A stretch of DNA of 64,000 nt from Hydractinia symbiolongicarpus (Eukaryota > Cnidaria > Hydrozoa > Anthoathecata > Hydractiniidae): NCBI RefSeq assembly GCF_029227915.1, contig NC_079884.1, forward strand, positions 6,140,001 to 6,204,000. The letters run 5' to 3'. The position numbers were made by a program, and so were the translations under genes. Below, one piece after another: positions 63,467 through 64,000 of the stretch (position 1 is its first letter; each line of letters starts with the position of its first letter). The notes below the pieces were generated by a model. It worked only from the letters and a program-made list of their open reading frames with translations. It made no database searches and was not told the origin of the DNA.

Positions 63467-64000
63467 GTTAGGGTTAGGGTTAGGGTTAGGGTTAGGGTTA
63501 GGGTTAGGGTTAGGGTTAGGGTTAGGGTTAGGGTTAGGGTTAGGGTTAGGGTTAGGGTTAGGGTTAGGGTTAGGGTTAGGGTTAGGGTTAGGGTTAGGGT
63601 TAGGGTTAGGGTTAGGGTTAGGGTTAGGGTTAGGGTTAGGGTTAGGGTTAGGGTTAGGGTTAGGGTTAGGGTTAGGGTTAGGGTTAGGGTTAGGGTTAGG
63701 GTTAGGGTTAGGGTTAGGGTTAGGGTTAGGGTTAGGGTTAGGGTTAGGGTTAGGGTTAGGGTTAGGGTTAGGGTTAGGGTTAGGGTTAGGGTTAGGGTTA
63801 GGGTTAGGGTTAGGGTTAGGGTTAGGGTTAGGGTTAGGGTTAGGGTTAGGGTTAGGGTTAGGGTTAGGGTTAGGGTTAGGGTTAGGGTTAGGGTTAGGGT
63901 TAGGGTTAGGGTTAGGGTTAGGGTTAGGGTTAGGGTTAGGGTTAGGGTTAGGGTTAGGGTTAGGGTTAGGGTTAGGGTTAGGGTTAGGGTTAGGGTTAGG
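63464..64000 (+). repeat. Telomere, perfect (TTAGGG)n tract
   Basis: It starts with a partial repeat AGGG (63464-63467) and then has uninterrupted TTAGGG units to the window end, 537 bp or about 89 units, in the orientation expected for the 3' G-rich strand at a right chromosome end. I see no variant repeats (such as TCAGGG or TGAGGG) anywhere in it, including next to the boundary. In the cell this tract would be extended by telomerase and bound by shelterin-type proteins. The true length is unknown because the sequence stops inside the tract. Confidence 0.99.

Overview
The window is the right-hand end of a eukaryotic chromosome or chromosome-scale contig. It holds a long subtelomeric satellite array and then a terminal tract of (TTAGGG)n. 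I find no protein-coding gene, tRNA, rRNA, CRISPR array or recognisable transposon. TTAGGG telomeres occur in vertebrates, many invertebrates, many fungi and several protist groups, so the sequence alone does not name the organism.

Layout. Positions 1-58526 are a tandem array of a roughly 203-bp monomer (about 288 copies) in one orientation. At 58526/58527 the array flips: 58527-63409 holds about 24 copies of the same monomer in the opposite orientation, and the first part of this arm is an exact or near-exact reverse complement of the DNA just left of the flip. Positions 63410-63463 are the only non-satellite, non-telomere DNA, a compact hairpin element. From 63464 to 64000 the sequence is perfect TTAGGG repeat, G-rich strand 5'->3' toward the chromosome end, cut by the window edge.

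The satellite has several monomer subfamilies, told apart by linked variants (for example TACCCAGGGAGTAA, TACCCTGTGAGTAA and TATCCAAGGTGTAA at one site, with matching changes elsewhere in the monomer). They recur in a fixed order as a higher-order repeat of about six monomers (about 1217 bp). Larger blocks are duplicated over this: about 10.3-11 kb offset (1.5-8.5 kb to 11.8-19.4 kb), 3042 bp, 4865/4662 bp, 1216 bp, 2839 bp, 4665 bp, 2834 bp and 4254 bp. Three of these (2839, 4665 and 2834 bp) are head-to-tail copies whose period equals their length, as expected from recent unequal exchange or from assembly error.

The many short open frames are by-products of the repeat. They occur on both strands, mostly open at TTG or GTG rather than ATG, and the 203-bp period is not a multiple of three. 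What merits attention is architecture: the fold-back inversion about 5 kb from the telomere, the asymmetric repair scar beside it, the hairpin element at the satellite/telomere boundary with a predicted C-GNA-G triloop, and the helically phased CCCG motifs and CpG richness of the monomer. All block boundaries and counts were worked out by eye; boundaries of large duplications are good to a few tens of bases.
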